DNA from: Methanoculleus sp.
Lineage (GTDB): Archaea > Halobacteriota > Methanomicrobia > Methanomicrobiales > Methanoculleaceae
NCBI RefSeq assembly: GCF_030019085.1
Contig: NZ_JASEFJ010000004.1
Span: forward strand, 52,059 to 116,058
DNA length: 64,000 nucleotides
Reading direction: 5' to 3'
Shown in pieces: positions 39,797 to 49,675 of the stretch. How positions within the stretch are numbered: position 1 is the stretch's first letter; each line of letters begins with the position of its first letter. The position numbers and the translations under genes are program-made. Under the pieces are notes generated by a model. The model saw nothing but the letters and a program-made list of their open reading frames with translations. It was not told where the DNA came from and did no database searches.

Positions 39797-41131
39797 ATGG
39801 CGATGAAAGCACTTGATATCTATAAACACCTGCCGAAGACGAACTGCAAGAAGTGCGGTTACCCGACCTGCCTGGCCTTCGCCATGAAACTTGCGACGGG
39901 AAAGGCGGATGTTGAGGCCTGCCCTGACCTCGATCCGGGGGCAAAGGCGCTTCTCGGGGGAGTGACAAGGCCGCCGGTAAGGGCGGTCACGATCGGTGCA
40001 GGCGAGCGATCGGTCACCATAGGCGAGGAGTTTGTCCTTTTCAGGCACGAGAAGACCTTCTACCACCCGCCAGGGATCATGGTTGAGGTCTCCGATACCT
40101 GGACTGAGGTGGAGGTGCGATCCGTTGTGGATGAGGTCAGGGAGACGGTCGTCCATCGCGTGGGCCAGGACCTCGTCCTCAACGGTGTGGCGGTGAGAAA
40201 CGAGAGCGGGAGCGCCGACCGGTTCGCAGAGACCGTGAGGCTTGCCGGCGGCGGGAGCAGTCTCCCCCTGGTGCTGATCTCCGACGATCCCACGGCCTTT
40301 GAAGCAGCCCTTGCGATAGCGGGGCAGTACCGGCCGCTGATCCACGCGGCGACCGCTGATAACTGGGAGCCACTGGCCGCGCTTGCAAAACAGTATGGAT
40401 CGCCTCTTGTTGTCCGGGCCGGGACGCCGGCAGACCTCGCTGCCATCACCGCAAAGTGTGCGGAGGCAGGGGTCGCCGACCTGCTGATCGACCCTGCACC
40501 GGGGTCGCTCCAGGGCTATATCACCGTCGCGACCGAGATCCGGAGGAGCGCCATCGAGCGGACGGAACCCGCACTTGGCTACCCGATCTACCTGGACGCA
40601 GGAGCCCTGGGGGAGACCGATGCTGCAGTCGCTACAGGCATCCTGAAGTATGCGGGGATCATCGTCACCCCACGATTCTCCCGTGCCTCACGGGAGGCGG
40701 CGCTCACCCTGCGCCAGAACATCTACACCGACCCGCAGCACCCCATCCAGGTTACGCCCGGGGTCTACCCGATCAACAACCCGGAGCGGGACGCGCCCGT
40801 CCTCCTCACGGTGAACTTCTCGCTCACCTACTTCACGATTGTTGGCTATCTCGAGGCTTCCCGGATGCCCTGCCACCTCCTGATCGTGGATACGGAAGGG
40901 CTCTCGGTTCTAACCTCGGTTGCCGGCGGTAAACTGACGGAGACTATGGTGGCCGATGCTCTAAAGAAGTTTGGCGTCGCCGACCTGGTGGATCACAGGA
41001 TCCTGATCATCCCGGGCTACGCCGCTCCGCTCTCCGGCAAGATCGAGGACGCAACCGGCTGGAAGGTGATGGTCGGACCCAGGGATGCAGCCGATCTCCC
41101 GGAGTACCTCGAGAAGGAGTGGAAGACCTGA
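39797..41131 (+). CDS. acsC: CODH/ACS corrinoid protein large (gamma) subunit
   Basis: MKALDIYKHLPKTNCKKCGYPTCLAFAMKLATGKADVEACPDL Fe-S motif; TIM-barrel and corrinoid-binding-like C-terminus. Confidence 0.93.
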   Translation: MAMKALDIYKHLPKTNCKKCGYPTCLAFAMKLATGKADVEACPDLDPGAKALLGGVTRPPVRAVTIGAGERSVTIGEEFVLFRHEKTFYHPPGIMVEVSDTWTEVEVRSVVDEVRETVVHRVGQDLVLNGVAVRNESGSADRFAETVRLAGGGSSLPLVLISDDPTAFEAALAIAGQYRPLIHAATADNWEPLAALAKQYGSPLVVRAGTPADLAAITAKCAEAGVADLLIDPAPGSLQGYITVATEIRRSAIERTEPALGYPIYLDAGALGETDAAVATGILKYAGIIVTPRFSRASREAALTLRQNIYTDPQHPIQVTPGVYPINNPERDAPVLLTVNFSLTYFTIVGYLEASRMPCHLLIVDTEGLSVLTSVAGGKLTETMVADALKKFGVADLVDHRILIIPGYAAPLSGKIEDATGWKVMVGPRDAADLPEYLEKEWKT

Positions 41132-43053
41132 TGCCGACGGTGACGTTTCTTCCCGGCTACCGGAAGGTGAGCGTCCCCGAAGGGACAAGCCTACTTGATG
41201 CAGCACGTGCGGCCGGTCTTGCGATGAACGTGGTCTGCGGCGGGCAGGGAAAGTGCGGGAAGTGTCTGGTCTTCGTGAAGACCGGGAGCGTCTCGTTTGA
41301 CCGCGATAAGTTCCGCAAATTCTTCTCTGATCCGGAGATCGCGCGCGGTGCGTGCCTTGCCTGCCAGACGACCGTTACCGGTGACGTCCAGGTAGACGTC
41401 CCTGAAGGATCACTCATTCAGGAGCAGAAGATCCTGGTGGAGATCCAGGGGCTAGAGGAGATCCCGCTCAACCCTGCCGTCAGGAAGTATGAGGTCTACC
41501 TGAGTCCGCCGTCACTCGATGACACCACACCCGACCTCACACGACTGCTGGAAGGGGTTGAAGGGGTGGGTGGACCGCCACCCAACCGTGTCTACGCGCC
41601 GCTTGGCGTCCTCCGCTACCTTCCGCAGGTGCTCCGCCGGAGCGACTGGCACGTGACCGCCACGGTCGCGCTCGTGCCCGGCGGGTACCGACTGAGCAAT
41701 GTGGATGATGGCGACACCACCGGCCGGCTATACGGGGCGGCGGTCGACCTCGGGACCACCACGATCGTGGTCTACCTCTGGAGCCTGGTAGATGGCCGGA
41801 TCCTCTCAACGGCGTCCAACTACAACCGGCAGATCTCCTGCGGCGAGGATATCCTCTCGAGGGTGAACTTCTCCAGGAAGGGTGGTCTTGCACGGTTACA
41901 GCAACTCGCAGCGGAGAGCATAAACGAGGCGCTGAAGAAAGCCGCGGATGCCGCCGGGGTCGATCTTGAGGAGATATTTGAGGTGATGGTTGCCGGAAAT
42001 ACCGTGATGACCCATCTCTTTCTCGGGATCGACCCGGGATACATGATCGCCGAGCCCTACATCCCGGTGGTGCAGCGGATGCTCTCGACGGCCGCCCGAC
42101 GGGTCGGTATCGCGACGCATGAGAACACCGGGATCTACACCTTTCCGGCTGTCTCGAACTTCATTGGCGGCGATGTGATCGCCGATATCCTGGCCACCGG
42201 GATGACGGAACGCGAGGAGGTCACGCTTCTGATCGATATAGGCACGAACTTTGAGGTTGTGCTCGGCAACCGCGACTGGATGCTCTCCTGTTCGGGCGCT
42301 GCCGGCCCCGCCCTCGAAGGCGGGGAGGTGCTGTTTGGGATGCGGGCAAACCCCGGCGCGATAGAGAGCGTCAGGATCGATCCCGAGACACTCACGCCCA
42401 CCTACACAACCATCAACGGTGTGGCGCCCCGTGGTATCTGCGGGTCGGGCCTCATCGATCTGCTTGCGGAGCTGCTCCGCGCCTGTGTAATCGACAGGAC
42501 GGGCGGGATCAACCTTGAGATCGATCACCCCCGGATCAGGAGGGGGCGGTATGCCCCTGAGTTTGTTGTGGCCTGGAAAGAAGAGACACCGATAGGGAAA
42601 GATATCGTCATCACCGAGAACGACATTAAAAACCTCGTAATGAGCAAGGCCGCGATCCACGGCGCCTGCATGACGCTCCTCGATGCAGCAGGTCTGGCAC
42701 CCCGTGATATCGAGAGGGTCTGCTTAACGGGGGCGTTCGGGAACTACATCAACAAGGAGAACGCAATCACGGTCGGGTTGATCCCGGAGGTGCCTCTTGA
42801 ACGTGTGGAGAATATCGGGAACGGCGCGATCACGGGCGCGAACATCGCGCTGGTCAACCGCAAACGGCGGAAAGAACTCGACGGCCTTGCAAGGAGGATC
42901 ACCTACATCGAACTGAACGCCGACCCCTCCTTCATGGACCGCTATACATCTAGCTGTTTCCTGCCGCACACCGATCTTTCGCTATTCCCGCGCGTGCAGC
43001 AGATGCTGGAGGCGTGCAGACTGAGGGAGGGGGTGGGGTCACGACAGGGATGA
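41131..43053 (+). CDS. acsV: Corrinoid activation protein (2Fe-2S ferredoxin + ASKHA domain)
   Basis: VVCGGQGKCGKCLVFV...RGACLACQTTV; GAAVDLGTTTIVVYLWSLVDGRIL; LLIDIGTNFEVVLGN; start overlaps acsC stop by 1 bp. Confidence 0.9.
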   Translation: MPTVTFLPGYRKVSVPEGTSLLDAARAAGLAMNVVCGGQGKCGKCLVFVKTGSVSFDRDKFRKFFSDPEIARGACLACQTTVTGDVQVDVPEGSLIQEQKILVEIQGLEEIPLNPAVRKYEVYLSPPSLDDTTPDLTRLLEGVEGVGGPPPNRVYAPLGVLRYLPQVLRRSDWHVTATVALVPGGYRLSNVDDGDTTGRLYGAAVDLGTTTIVVYLWSLVDGRILSTASNYNRQISCGEDILSRVNFSRKGGLARLQQLAAESINEALKKAADAAGVDLEEIFEVMVAGNTVMTHLFLGIDPGYMIAEPYIPVVQRMLSTAARRVGIATHENTGIYTFPAVSNFIGGDVIADILATGMTEREEVTLLIDIGTNFEVVLGNRDWMLSCSGAAGPALEGGEVLFGMRANPGAIESVRIDPETLTPTYTTINGVAPRGICGSGLIDLLAELLRACVIDRTGGINLEIDHPRIRRGRYAPEFVVAWKEETPIGKDIVITENDIKNLVMSKAAIHGACMTLLDAAGLAPRDIERVCLTGAFGNYINKENAITVGLIPEVPLERVENIGNGAITGANIALVNRKRRKELDGLARRITYIELNADPSFMDRYTSSCFLPHTDLSLFPRVQQMLEACRLREGVGSRQG

Positions 43054-44075
43054 TACCGTCCCCAGAACTCAATGCGACGGGGGTCGGGGCGCTCCCCCAC
43101 CGCGACCCCGAGGAGGCCTGCCGGGCGGTGCTTGCTGCGTTTCCCCGCATCCCATACGTGCCCACGCTGCCGAACCGGGGGTTTCTGGAGGGGATAGTCT
43201 TTGCGGACTCCGAGCACCTGCCCGGTGGCGTGATCAGGGACGGCAGACTCGTTGTCGACAGGAGCATCGATCCTTCTGAGGCGATGGAGCGGATCCTGCT
43301 CGACTACCTTGAGGGGAACGTTGAACCCTATGCGGTCGGGAGGGACTACGGTTCCGGGTTTCATGCGATGATGGCCCACGACCTTTCGGGCGCGCTATTG
43401 GTCAAGTGCCAGGTGACCGGCCCGGTCACGTTCGGGATGCAGGTGGTGGATGAGACGCGCCGACCCATCCTCTACGACCCCGAGTACGCCGACCTGCTTG
43501 GAAAACTCCTGGGCCTGCGGGCGCGGTGGTGTGAGGTCGCGATGCGCGAGCGGATGGGGGCCCGGGAGACGCTGGTGGTGCTGAGCGATCCCTATCTCTC
43601 CTCGCTTGGATCATCGGTCGTGCCGGTGGATGCAGGGGTCGCAGAGTCTGCGTTCCAGGATATCGCCGCTCTCCTGGATGGTGGGCTCGGCGTCCACTGC
43701 TGCGCAAACACCGACTGGAGTTTCGTCCTGGGTCTCCGGCCGGCCGTGGTCTCGATCGACGCCTGGACCTACGCACGCGAGTTTCTGCTATACCTCGATG
43801 AGATTGCGGAATACATGGAGGATGGCGGTGTTGTGGCCTGGGGGATCGTCCCGGCTGATTACACCGTCTTTGCCGCGGAGGGTCCAGACTCGTTCTTCTC
43901 CAGGTTTCAGGAGATCCGCGCCCGTGCAACCGGAACCATCGATCCCGGCCTATTTGACCACCAGTCGATGATCACGCCGACCTGCGGGATCAAGACCACG
44001 GGTGTGCGTGAGGCTGTTGCGATCATGGAGGCGACCGCCGCGCTCTCCCGCCGCCTGAGGGGTGAGGAGGTATGA
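43050..44075 (+). CDS. Methionine synthase/UroD-like protein of acs clusters (orf7-like)
   Basis: LNATGVGALPHRDPEEACRAVLAAFPRIPYVPTLP; GLGVHCCANTDWSFVLGL; position between acsV and cooC. Confidence 0.75.
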   Translation: MIPSPELNATGVGALPHRDPEEACRAVLAAFPRIPYVPTLPNRGFLEGIVFADSEHLPGGVIRDGRLVVDRSIDPSEAMERILLDYLEGNVEPYAVGRDYGSGFHAMMAHDLSGALLVKCQVTGPVTFGMQVVDETRRPILYDPEYADLLGKLLGLRARWCEVAMRERMGARETLVVLSDPYLSSLGSSVVPVDAGVAESAFQDIAALLDGGLGVHCCANTDWSFVLGLRPAVVSIDAWTYAREFLLYLDEIAEYMEDGGVVAWGIVPADYTVFAAEGPDSFFSRFQEIRARATGTIDPGLFDHQSMITPTCGIKTTGVREAVAIMEATAALSRRLRGEEV

Positions 44076-44830
44076 CCCGGCCGTGCACAGTTGTCATATC
44101 CGGGAAAGGCGGGACGGGAAAGACCACGATCTCGGCGCTCCTGATCGACGCAATGGTCAGGGCAGGCGAGCGTCCGATCCTTGCCGTGGATGCCGATCCG
44201 AACGCGAACCTCCACGAGGCTCTCGGGATCACGCTCAACGAGACGCTCGGGAGCATGCGCGAGGAGGCCTTTACCCGCTCCATCCCGCCCGGCATGGACC
44301 GGACAGGCTACATCAGGTACCGGTTTCGCCGGGCGCTTGCGGAGGCGGAGGGCTACGACCTCCTTGCCATGGGACGACCGGAGGGGTCGGGATGCTACTG
44401 TTTCCCAAACGCGCTCCTCACCGAGTGCATCGAGACACTCGAACGCGACTACCGGTATGTCATCGTGGACTCCGAGGCCGGGATGGAACACATAGCCCGT
44501 GGGACGATCAGAAGACCGGATATCCTGCTGATAGCAAGCGATCCTGGTGCCCGGGGGATCCGGACTGCCGACCGCATCCGCGACCTTGCAGAGTCGCTCG
44601 GTCTTGAGCGGGAGAAGGTATTCCTTGTCGTCAACCGTGACCATGGGGACGCTGTTCTCGAGAGCGGTCTCCCGGTTATCGCCAGGATCCCGGAGGACCC
44701 GGCGGTCGATGAGGCAGACCTCGGGGGAACGCCGATCGTCGGTATACCGGAGGAGAGTCCGGCGCGAGCGGCGGTTCGTGACCTCGCCTCCAGGGTGGTC
44801 GAGATCTGTGACCAGAGACGACGGGGATGA
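44072..44830 (+). CDS. cooC: CooC-type nickel/CODH maturation ATPase
   Basis: VVISGKGGTGKTTISALLIDAM (deviant Walker A), VDADPNANLHEALG, GSGCYCFPNALL, VDSEAGMEHIARGT. Confidence 0.92.
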   Translation: MTRPCTVVISGKGGTGKTTISALLIDAMVRAGERPILAVDADPNANLHEALGITLNETLGSMREEAFTRSIPPGMDRTGYIRYRFRRALAEAEGYDLLAMGRPEGSGCYCFPNALLTECIETLERDYRYVIVDSEAGMEHIARGTIRRPDILLIASDPGARGIRTADRIRDLAESLGLEREKVFLVVNRDHGDAVLESGLPVIARIPEDPAVDEADLGGTPIVGIPEESPARAAVRDLASRVVEICDQRRRG

Positions 44831-44873
44831 CCGCGACCCCTTTTTAACGCGACAGGCCAAACAGGTACCAACC

Positions 44874-46214
44874 ATGGCAATTCACCCCATCGATTACCGC
44901 TACGGCACACCGGAGATGCGTGCCGTCTGGAGCGAGGAGAACCGTTTCCGGGCGATCGTCGCGGTCGAGGTGGCTCTGGCCCGTGCGGAGGCTGCGCACG
45001 GGATGATCCCCGCCGAGGATGCTGAGACGATCGCGGTCTGCGCGCCCGGGGCACGGCCGGAGAGGGCAAAGGAGATCGAGGCCGAGATCAACCACGACAT
45101 GATGGCGATCGTCAGGGCGATCGCCGAGGTCTGCGGTGACGCCGGCCGCTGGATCCACTACGGAGCGACCTCAAACGATATCCTGGATACGGCAACCGCG
45201 CTTCAGATCCGTGATAGCCTGGCACTGATCGAGGAGAAACTTAAGCGACTCCTATCAGTCCTCCTTGACCGGAGCGAGGGGACGAAGACCCTTGTCTGTG
45301 CCGGCCGTACCCATGGCCAGATCGGCGTCCCGACAACATACGGTCTCCGATTCGCGATCTGGGCAAGCGAGGTTGCGCGTCATATCGAGCGACTCCGCCA
45401 GATGCGGTCCCGGGTCATCGTTGGTCAACTCACGGGGGCGGTGGGGACGCAGGCGGCGCTCGGTGATGCCGGTATAGATATCCAGGCAACTATGATGGAG
45501 ATCCTGGGGATCGGGTCTGTGGACGTCTCAAACCAGATCATAGCGCGCGACCGCTACGCGGAGTACTTTATGTTCCTTGCAAACGTCGCAACGACGCTTG
45601 ACAAGATCGGGCTTGAGATCCGGCTGATGCAGCGCTCGGAGATCGGTGAACTTGCAGAGCCGTTCGGGAAGAAGCAGGTGGGCTCAAGCACCATGCCGCA
45701 TAAACGAAACCCGATCAGGAGCGAACAGGTCTGTGGGCTTGCCAGGATCGTCCGTTCCGCGGTCGAACCGGCGCTGTTAAACAACGTTCTCTGGGACGAA
45801 CGTGACCTTACAAACTCCGCTCCTGAGCGGGTGATCTTCCCGGAGGCCTCGGTGCTTGCCGACCACATCCTGAAGGTGATGATCGAGGTGCTGGAAGGGC
45901 TCGAGATCAACCATGAGGGGATCAGAAAGAACTTGATGCTGTTGCGCGGCGTGAACCTTGCCGAGTCGGTGATGATCGAACTGACGAAGCGGGGCATGAA
46001 CCGACAGGAGGCGCACGAGGTTATGCGGACGGCGAGCATGCAGGCACTTGCCGGGGACCGCGACCTGGCCCAGGTGCTCGGCGAGCACCCGGAGGTGACG
46101 AAGTTTATCAGCCCCGATGAACTTCACGCTCTTCTTGACCCTGAGGTCTATATCGGGACGGCGGTCAGGCAGGTGGAGAGGGTGATCGAGAAACTCCGGC
46201 CGCTCTGCTCGTGA
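44874..46214 (+). CDS. purB: Adenylosuccinate lyase
   Basis: HYGATSNDILDTATALQI, GRTHGQIGVPTTYG, GSSTMPHKRNPIRSEQV. Confidence 0.95.
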   Translation: MAIHPIDYRYGTPEMRAVWSEENRFRAIVAVEVALARAEAAHGMIPAEDAETIAVCAPGARPERAKEIEAEINHDMMAIVRAIAEVCGDAGRWIHYGATSNDILDTATALQIRDSLALIEEKLKRLLSVLLDRSEGTKTLVCAGRTHGQIGVPTTYGLRFAIWASEVARHIERLRQMRSRVIVGQLTGAVGTQAALGDAGIDIQATMMEILGIGSVDVSNQIIARDRYAEYFMFLANVATTLDKIGLEIRLMQRSEIGELAEPFGKKQVGSSTMPHKRNPIRSEQVCGLARIVRSAVEPALLNNVLWDERDLTNSAPERVIFPEASVLADHILKVMIEVLEGLEINHEGIRKNLMLLRGVNLAESVMIELTKRGMNRQEAHEVMRTASMQALAGDRDLAQVLGEHPEVTKFISPDELHALLDPEVYIGTAVRQVERVIEKLRPLCS

Positions 46215-46222
46215 GTGGGGAG

Positions 46223-47179
46223 TTACATCACCACCACAACCATCACCAGCAGAAGAGTTGCCACCTTTGCGGCCATGCTTGCCGCGTAGGTGACCAGCGA
46301 AACCCTGACACCAAACCGGCCGAATAGCGAGAGGTAGAGCGGCACCGAGTACTTGATGTAGATCATGGTGATGACCACCATGCTCCCCAGGACAAGCGTG
46401 GCGAGCGCCGTCCCGGTTGTGAGGATGCCGGTCTCGATCAGTGATGCAACGATCGCATAACCGGCAGAGAAATGAACAAACTGGGCCAGGAGCGCCGCGG
46501 CACTCTCGCCCGGGAGCCCGACGATCTGCAGGACAGGGTCAAACGCTGCTCCAACGATCTTCATGACCCCCGTCTCTGAGAGGAGGCCAAAGACTATCAG
46601 CGCGGCCAGGGTGACCGGGACAACGCGCCTGAGTGTCGGGACTGCCTTCCTGCACCCCGATATTACGACCTCGCGGTTGAGTGCGATAGGTGTATCCGGT
46701 GCAGCGGGAGCCGAAACCTGTACCTGTGGACGCCCATGATCTGCAAGGAACCGGCGACTGTAGAGGAGAGCAAAGAATCCCTGGATGCCGCTTGAAAAGA
46801 GGTTCAACCCTGTATAGATCCCACCAACAACCGGGCCAAGGAGAACCAGCGCTGCCGGGAGGTGGACCCGAAAGAGAGACTCGCCAAGGACCACCGGGAA
46901 TGCGCCCATGATGAGGGTCGGGATCACCTCCTGCTCTCTTACCTTCCCTTCATGGTAATAGTTGGCGAGCATCGATTTTCCCGCCGTTGCGTTGACCCCC
47001 ATCGCGATGATCGAGAGGATAGATGCTTCTGGGAGGCCGGAGAGTCTGCAGAACGGGCCTGTTAGCGATGAAAACCGGGAGAAGATCCCGGTCTCGGCGA
47101 GGATGTTTGCTATGACAATCCCGAGGGTCACGAGCAGGACGGCCCTCACCGCGTAGGATAACACCGGCACCACTCCCAC
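46223..47179 (-). CDS. Nucleoside-recognition (Gate) domain membrane protein
   Basis: Multi-TM protein, two halves with GVNATAGKSMLANYYHEGKV and FAGYAIV-type gate-domain segments. Confidence 0.7.
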   Translation of the reverse strand: MGVVPVLSYAVRAVLLVTLGIVIANILAETGIFSRFSSLTGPFCRLSGLPEASILSIIAMGVNATAGKSMLANYYHEGKVREQEVIPTLIMGAFPVVLGESLFRVHLPAALVLLGPVVGGIYTGLNLFSSGIQGFFALLYSRRFLADHGRPQVQVSAPAAPDTPIALNREVVISGCRKAVPTLRRVVPVTLAALIVFGLLSETGVMKIVGAAFDPVLQIVGLPGESAAALLAQFVHFSAGYAIVASLIETGILTTGTALATLVLGSMVVITMIYIKYSVPLYLSLFGRFGVRVSLVTYAASMAAKVATLLLVMVVVVM

Positions 47180-47307
47180 ATCCCTCTCCAGACGTTATAG
47201 GTCATCAAACGGCCGTAACCATGTCGGTGACAGGAACTGGTGTGAACCATCCCTCTTCGGGGAGGCGCGGGGTAGTTAACGCAAAAATAGGGGGTTTTTG
47301 CCCCGCT

Positions 47308-48105
47308 TTACCTCAGGTTGTACTTATCTATGAGTTCCTCCCAGTAGGGGTCGGCCTGAAGTTCTGCAAGCGCCTGGTTCATGAACTCAAGGAGTGCGGT
47401 ATCCTCCTTCCGGATGGCGACGCCGAACTGCTCCCCCGTCTCGACGGAACCGATGACCTTCACGGGTTTACCCTCGATTATGTCTTTGAGGGAGAGGTCA
47501 TCGTACATAACCGCATCGATCCTCCCTATCTCAAGGTCGTTGACGGCAAGCGGGGTGTTGTCATAGAGTTTCAGGTTCGCGGCCGGCATCTTCCCGGTCT
47601 CGATCAGGTTCTCCTCGATCCAGAGCGCAGCGGTACATCCGCGCTGCGTTCCGAGAACCGCCCTGCCAGCAAGAACGTCCTCGATCGTCACGTTTGAGTC
47701 TTCACGGGCAACAACGTCCTGGTCGACCGTCCAGTAGGGGTTGGTGAAGTTCACCACTGCCTGACGCTCGGGGGTGATGGTCATTCCGGCGTAGACCATG
47801 TCGATCTTTCCAGCCTGGAGCGTGGGGATGATGGCATCCCAGTCTACTGCCATGAACGTAACGTCGATGCCATGCTTCTCGGCGATCCACCTCATGGACT
47901 CGACATCAAATCCCTGGGCCTTGCCGTCCTTGTCGACATAACTGAACGGCGGATACGCCCCGTCGATACCGACGATGTAGGAGTCTTTCAGTCTCGCCTC
48001 TCCGGCGGCACCGTTCTCTTCGGTTGTGCCGGTGCAACCTGCACCTGCAACTGCCAGCACTGCGACAATACAGACAAGCAGCGTGAGAATACCTTGCTTT
48101 CTCAT
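47308..48105 (-). CDS. ABC transporter periplasmic amino-acid-binding lipoprotein
   Basis: Lipobox VAGAGCTG; YIVGIDGAYPPFSYVDKDGKAQGFDVESMRWIAEKHGIDVTFMAVDWDAIIPTLQAGKIDMVYAGMTITPER. Confidence 0.93.
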   Translation of the reverse strand: MRKQGILTLLVCIVAVLAVAGAGCTGTTEENGAAGEARLKDSYIVGIDGAYPPFSYVDKDGKAQGFDVESMRWIAEKHGIDVTFMAVDWDAIIPTLQAGKIDMVYAGMTITPERQAVVNFTNPYWTVDQDVVAREDSNVTIEDVLAGRAVLGTQRGCTAALWIEENLIETGKMPAANLKLYDNTPLAVNDLEIGRIDAVMYDDLSLKDIIEGKPVKVIGSVETGEQFGVAIRKEDTALLEFMNQALAELQADPYWEELIDKYNLR

Positions 48106-48169
48106 GATGGAGGAGTTTGTTGGATGCGTACAATTAACCTTTTGATCTGCCTCTTCCAGGAACTTTCTT

Positions 48170-48875
48170 TAAACCCACTTTGCAAGACCTTACCCTCAAC
48201 CTGCCCGGGCATTTCGACAGATCTTCTGCTCCCGGAGCACCACGGTTCAGTGACTCCACATAAAGCGAAGGATCCCTTTCTAAACCTCGGGGGCGAGGGG
48301 CAGAAACAGGATCTCGGTGATGGAGTTGTGTTGATACCAGTAGAGATACCTGCAGAGCAGTGTGTCGATGTGGAATCGCCCCTGTCTCCTGCATCTCGGG
48401 TCGAACAGCCTTCGCTGCCCGCCCCCCGCCCCCTTAGGGGGGAGGCGGGCAGTCCGTGGCGATAGGCCCGGTTGGCCTTGCACGGGAGCGTGAGTGAGAC
48501 GATCCTGAGAGATACCTTCCCGGACACGGTATCCATGGAGAATCGCCCTCAGGGAGAGGGGCTGACGGGGAGGGGGACGGAACGTTCCCCGCCCCAGTCT
48601 TGACGTGTCACCGGGAACAGTATTCGCGGAACACCACCCCCACCTCCCGGCAAGGCCGTGCATGGGTCTTCTCCAGAGTCTCCCCCGTGTTTCTGGCAAT
48701 TTACATCACCGCCAACAATGCAACTGATAAACATTTTCACGATTTTAAACTACCAGGATCCGATATCAGGCCAAGAGCGAGTGTAGTTTTGCAAGAGGAG
48801 CGATCTTTGAGCCTTGAAGTGCGGATCTAACGGTAAAATAGGGCTGAAGATCCAGGTGTTTCTGGAGGGGGCTAC
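48170..48875 (-). repeat. Dispersed repeat family, copy B (longest seen)
   Basis: Reverse complement collinear with copy A (11191-11755) and copy C (63575-64000); contains both the 5' module (ATCTTCAGCC-TATTTTACCGTTAGATCCGCACTTCAAGGCTCAAAGATCGCTCC) and the 3' module (TCAACACAACTCCATCACC...). Confidence 0.88.
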
Positions 48876-49024
48876 AGTGGTATAACACCGCCATCGTTGA
48901 GCACTTTCGCTTGCCACCCTTCAACCGCCACGGTATTGGTGGCTGTGCGTGATGCCGGTCAAACCAAAAACAGGGGGGGATCTCGTACCCGGGGACTACT
49001 TCACCCGGGTCAAAAGTAAGGTGT

Positions 49025-49675
49025 TCAGACGAACCTGACGCCGACATCCCGCATCCTGTTGAACCGCCCGATATTGAGAAGGAGGGGTGTGACGCTCTCG
49101 ACCATCGATGCGGCCGCAAGCGGCCCCGCATCGTAGGCACGGAGGTGCGAGACGTTGTTGACGATCTCCATCACCGTCTGTTTGGCTGCTGCATCATCGC
49201 AGCAGACGGCGACCGAGTAGTCCAGTTCCTCGTCGATCTTTTTCCACCTGTTCGCGGCGATGTTGTTGAACGCGGCGCATACGGTTGCGGTTTCTGGAAG
49301 CATACTTCTTATCATCATGGCCGCAGAACCCTCTGGTGGTGGGGCATAGTAGAAGTAGGTCTCTCGCTCGATCGGGTTTACAGGGCTGATAACGATCTTA
49401 TCCTCAAAACCTCCCAGCGTTTTCAGCGTTGGTGCCACATGCTTGAATGGTATCGCCAGGACGACGACATCCCCCTCATCAACCGCACGCTGGTTTGAAA
49501 CGCCACTCAGACTGCAGGGGATACCCTGCCCCGCCAATGCCTCCCGGCATGCTTCACAGGTCGTGACAGCTTTTGTCTCCTCCCGCGACCCGACAATCAC
49601 ATCATACTTCGGCGAGAGGCGGAGCGCCATACCCTCCCCGATCTCACCGGTTCCACCTACGATCCCGATCTTCAC
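49025..49675 (-). CDS. npdG: F420H2:NADP oxidoreductase-like
   Basis: MKIGIVGGTGEIGEGMALRLSPKYDVIVGSREETKA; VVVLAIPFKHVAPTL; CCDDAAAKQTVMEIV. Confidence 0.85.
   Translation of the reverse strand: MKIGIVGGTGEIGEGMALRLSPKYDVIVGSREETKAVTTCEACREALAGQGIPCSLSGVSNQRAVDEGDVVVLAIPFKHVAPTLKTLGGFEDKIVISPVNPIERETYFYYAPPPEGSAAMMIRSMLPETATVCAAFNNIAANRWKKIDEELDYSVAVCCDDAAAKQTVMEIVNNVSHLRAYDAGPLAAASMVESVTPLLLNIGRFNRMRDVGVRFV

Noticed and set aside
41896-42660. 254-aa minus ORF opposite acsV
   Set aside because: Shadow ORF in the ASKHA domain region of a convincing plus-strand gene.
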